Part shown: positions 6,049 through 6,985 of the stretch, one piece after another
Layout: each line of letters begins with the position of its first letter
Position numbering within the stretch: position 1 is the stretch's first letter
Source: Rubrobacter sp.
GTDB taxonomy: Bacteria; Actinomycetota; Rubrobacteria; Rubrobacterales; Rubrobacteraceae
DNA length: 6,985 nt
Assembly: GCA_016781635.1 (NCBI GenBank)
Contig: JADDPY010000545.1
Span: 13,581 to 20,565, forward strand
Direction: 5' to 3'
Notes under the pieces: model-generated
Database searches by the model: none
What the model saw: the letters and a program-made list of their open reading frames with translations, nothing else
What the model was told of the DNA's origin: nothing
Program-made: the position numbers and the translations under genes

Positions 6049-6985
6049 GGGGGTCTTATCCACAAGCATCTGCTCGCTTTTATTGTTGCAGCCTGTTCCG
6101 TTTGGCTCCTGATCGGTTGTGCCTCCACTGACGCCATAAAGGCTCCCGAGAGCGGCAAGGCTGCCGTCGCGGAGGAGAAGCCGGAAGCCCTCGCGGTCGA
6201 GGAGAAGCCCGCAACTCCCCCAGAGGAAGAGACCGGGGTCGAGCGGCCCGAAGCCACGGCCGAGGTCGACGAGGCGAGTCGGAAGGCCCCGGTGGAGAAC
6301 GTCTACGCGGGCGCGATGTCTACCGAGGTCCGGGAGGATCTCAAGGGCATCCCCGAGAGGGTCTACGTGCCAAATGTCATAGACGGTACCGTGAGCGTCA
6401 TAGATCCCAAGACCTTCCAGATCGTGGACAGCTACGCCGTGGAGGAGTTGCCGTACCACGTCACCCCGTCCTGGGACATGACCGAACTCTACGTCAACAA
6501 CGAGGCCTCCGGCACGTTCACGATCATAGACCCCACAACCGGTCGACCGAAGGAGACCATCGAGGCCCCCTTCCCTTACAACTACTACTACACCCCGGAC
6601 GGCACGAAGGCGGTAGTGGTCGCCGAGAGGATCCAGACGCTCGAGTTCCGCGACCCGGAGACATGGGAGCTTCTGGGGAGCGTGTACATCCCCTGGCCGG
6701 GCGTGGATCACATGGACTTCTCGGCCGACGGAAAGTACCTCCTCGCGAGCAGCGAGTGGAGCGGGGTCGTCTCGAAGGTCGACGTCGAGACGATGGAGCT
6801 CGTGGACCACGCCGAGGTTGGAGGGCTGCCCATCGACATAAAGCTCTCGCCGGACGGCTCGGTCTTTTATGTGGCGAACCAGGGCACCATGGGCCTCTCC
6901 GTAATAGACGGGGAGACGATGGAGGAGGTCGACTTCATCCCCACCGGGCAGGGGGCGCACGGGTTGCAGATCTCGCGCGACGCCA
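6046..6985 (+). CDS. Secreted lipoprotein with acidic tether and YVTN/YncE-like beta-propeller, 3'-truncated by window edge
   Basis: The frame runs open from ATG 6046 to the window end (313 visible residues, no stop). An in-frame TAG at 6040-6042 rules out an upstream start. The N-terminus is a lipoprotein signal peptide: short basic n-region (HKH at 6-8), hydrophobic core, lipobox LIGC with the lipidated Cys at 25. An earlier VAAC (Cys17) also fits a lipobox but has a short core. Residues 26-85 form a Glu/Ala/Pro/Lys-rich tether with 16 acidic residues and a repeated AVxEEKP-like unit. From about 105 at least five propeller strand sets follow: VYVPNVIDGTVSVID, ELYVNNEASGTFTIID, a third with YTPDGTKAVVV, SADGKYLLAS and LSPDGSVFYVAN. 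They alternate with D-x-x-T turns, as in YVTN/YncE repeats. It is likely anchored on the outer face of the cytoplasmic membrane. Such propellers bind proteins, ligands or surfaces, and the specific function here is unknown. It may be a separate transcription unit from the glycolate genes. Confidence 0.85.
   Translation, partial: MGGLIHKHLLAFIVAACSVWLLIGCASTDAIKAPESGKAAVAEEKPEALAVEEKPATPPEEETGVERPEATAEVDEASRKAPVENVYAGAMSTEVREDLKGIPERVYVPNVIDGTVSVIDPKTFQIVDSYAVEELPYHVTPSWDMTELYVNNEASGTFTIIDPTTGRPKETIEAPFPYNYYYTPDGTKAVVVAERIQTLEFRDPETWELLGSVYIPWPGVDHMDFSADGKYLLASSEWSGVVSKVDVETMELVDHAEVGGLPIDIKLSPDGSVFYVANQGTMGLSVIDGETMEEVDFIPTGQGAHGLQISRDA
6163..6210 (+). repeat. Short imperfect direct repeat in the lipoprotein tether
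   Basis: GAGGAGAAGCC occurs exactly at 6172-6182 and again at 6199-6209, 27 bases (nine codons) apart. It encodes two AVxEEKP-like units in the acidic tether. Copy number of such units can vary between strains and change tether length. Only two copies are present, so this is a minor feature. Confidence 0.5.

Noticed and set aside
5938..6960. Minus-strand open frame opposite the lipoprotein gene
   Set aside because: The plus-strand frame has a signal peptide, lipobox and propeller repeats. The minus translation shows no motif.

Overview
This is a 6,985-base, GC-rich window that is almost fully coding on the + strand. The organism looks like a high-GC actinobacterium. Dense use of ATA (Ile) and AGG (Arg) codons in a GC-rich background, plus thermophile-like acidic and charged proteins, would suit Rubrobacter or a close relative. 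That placement is an inference from composition and gene style, not from a search.

Bases 2-5979 form one compact gene run for C2 (glycolate/glyoxylate) metabolism. It begins inside a tartronate semialdehyde reductase gene (GarR/GlxR type, N-terminus cut off by the window edge). After a 44-nt gap come the three subunits of a glycolate oxidase: glcD (FAD subunit, 757-2211), glcE (second FAD-domain subunit, 2225-3517) and glcF (Fe-S subunit, 3517-5046). A CoA-ester lyase of the HpcH/HpaI-CitE-malyl-CoA lyase family follows at 5047-5979. The junctions are tight: 13 nt between glcD and glcE, a one-base overlap between glcE and glcF (TAGTG), and stop directly abutting start between glcF and the lyase. 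This looks like one transcript. GlcDEF would make glyoxylate from glycolate. The lyase could condense glyoxylate with acetyl-CoA or propionyl-CoA to malyl-type CoA esters, or split such esters. The reductase would take tartronate semialdehyde, itself made from glyoxylate by a carboligase not seen here, to D-glycerate.

After a 66-nt AT-richer spacer (5980-6045) with no convincing terminator, a different kind of gene starts at 6046. It encodes a secreted lipoprotein with an acidic, Pro-rich tether and a YVTN/YncE-like beta-propeller, and it runs off the right edge. A TANNNT hexamer lies 7 nt before its ATG and an AGGAG directly abuts the ATG, so leaderless expression is possible.

I see no mobile element, CRISPR array, tRNA, rRNA or known riboswitch, and no clearly new system. 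The most interesting non-coding signals are two perfect inverted repeats that straddle gene junctions. A 10-bp stem spans the glcD stop and the glcE ribosome binding site, and a 9-bp stem spans the glcF stop and the lyase start. Both could support translational coupling.
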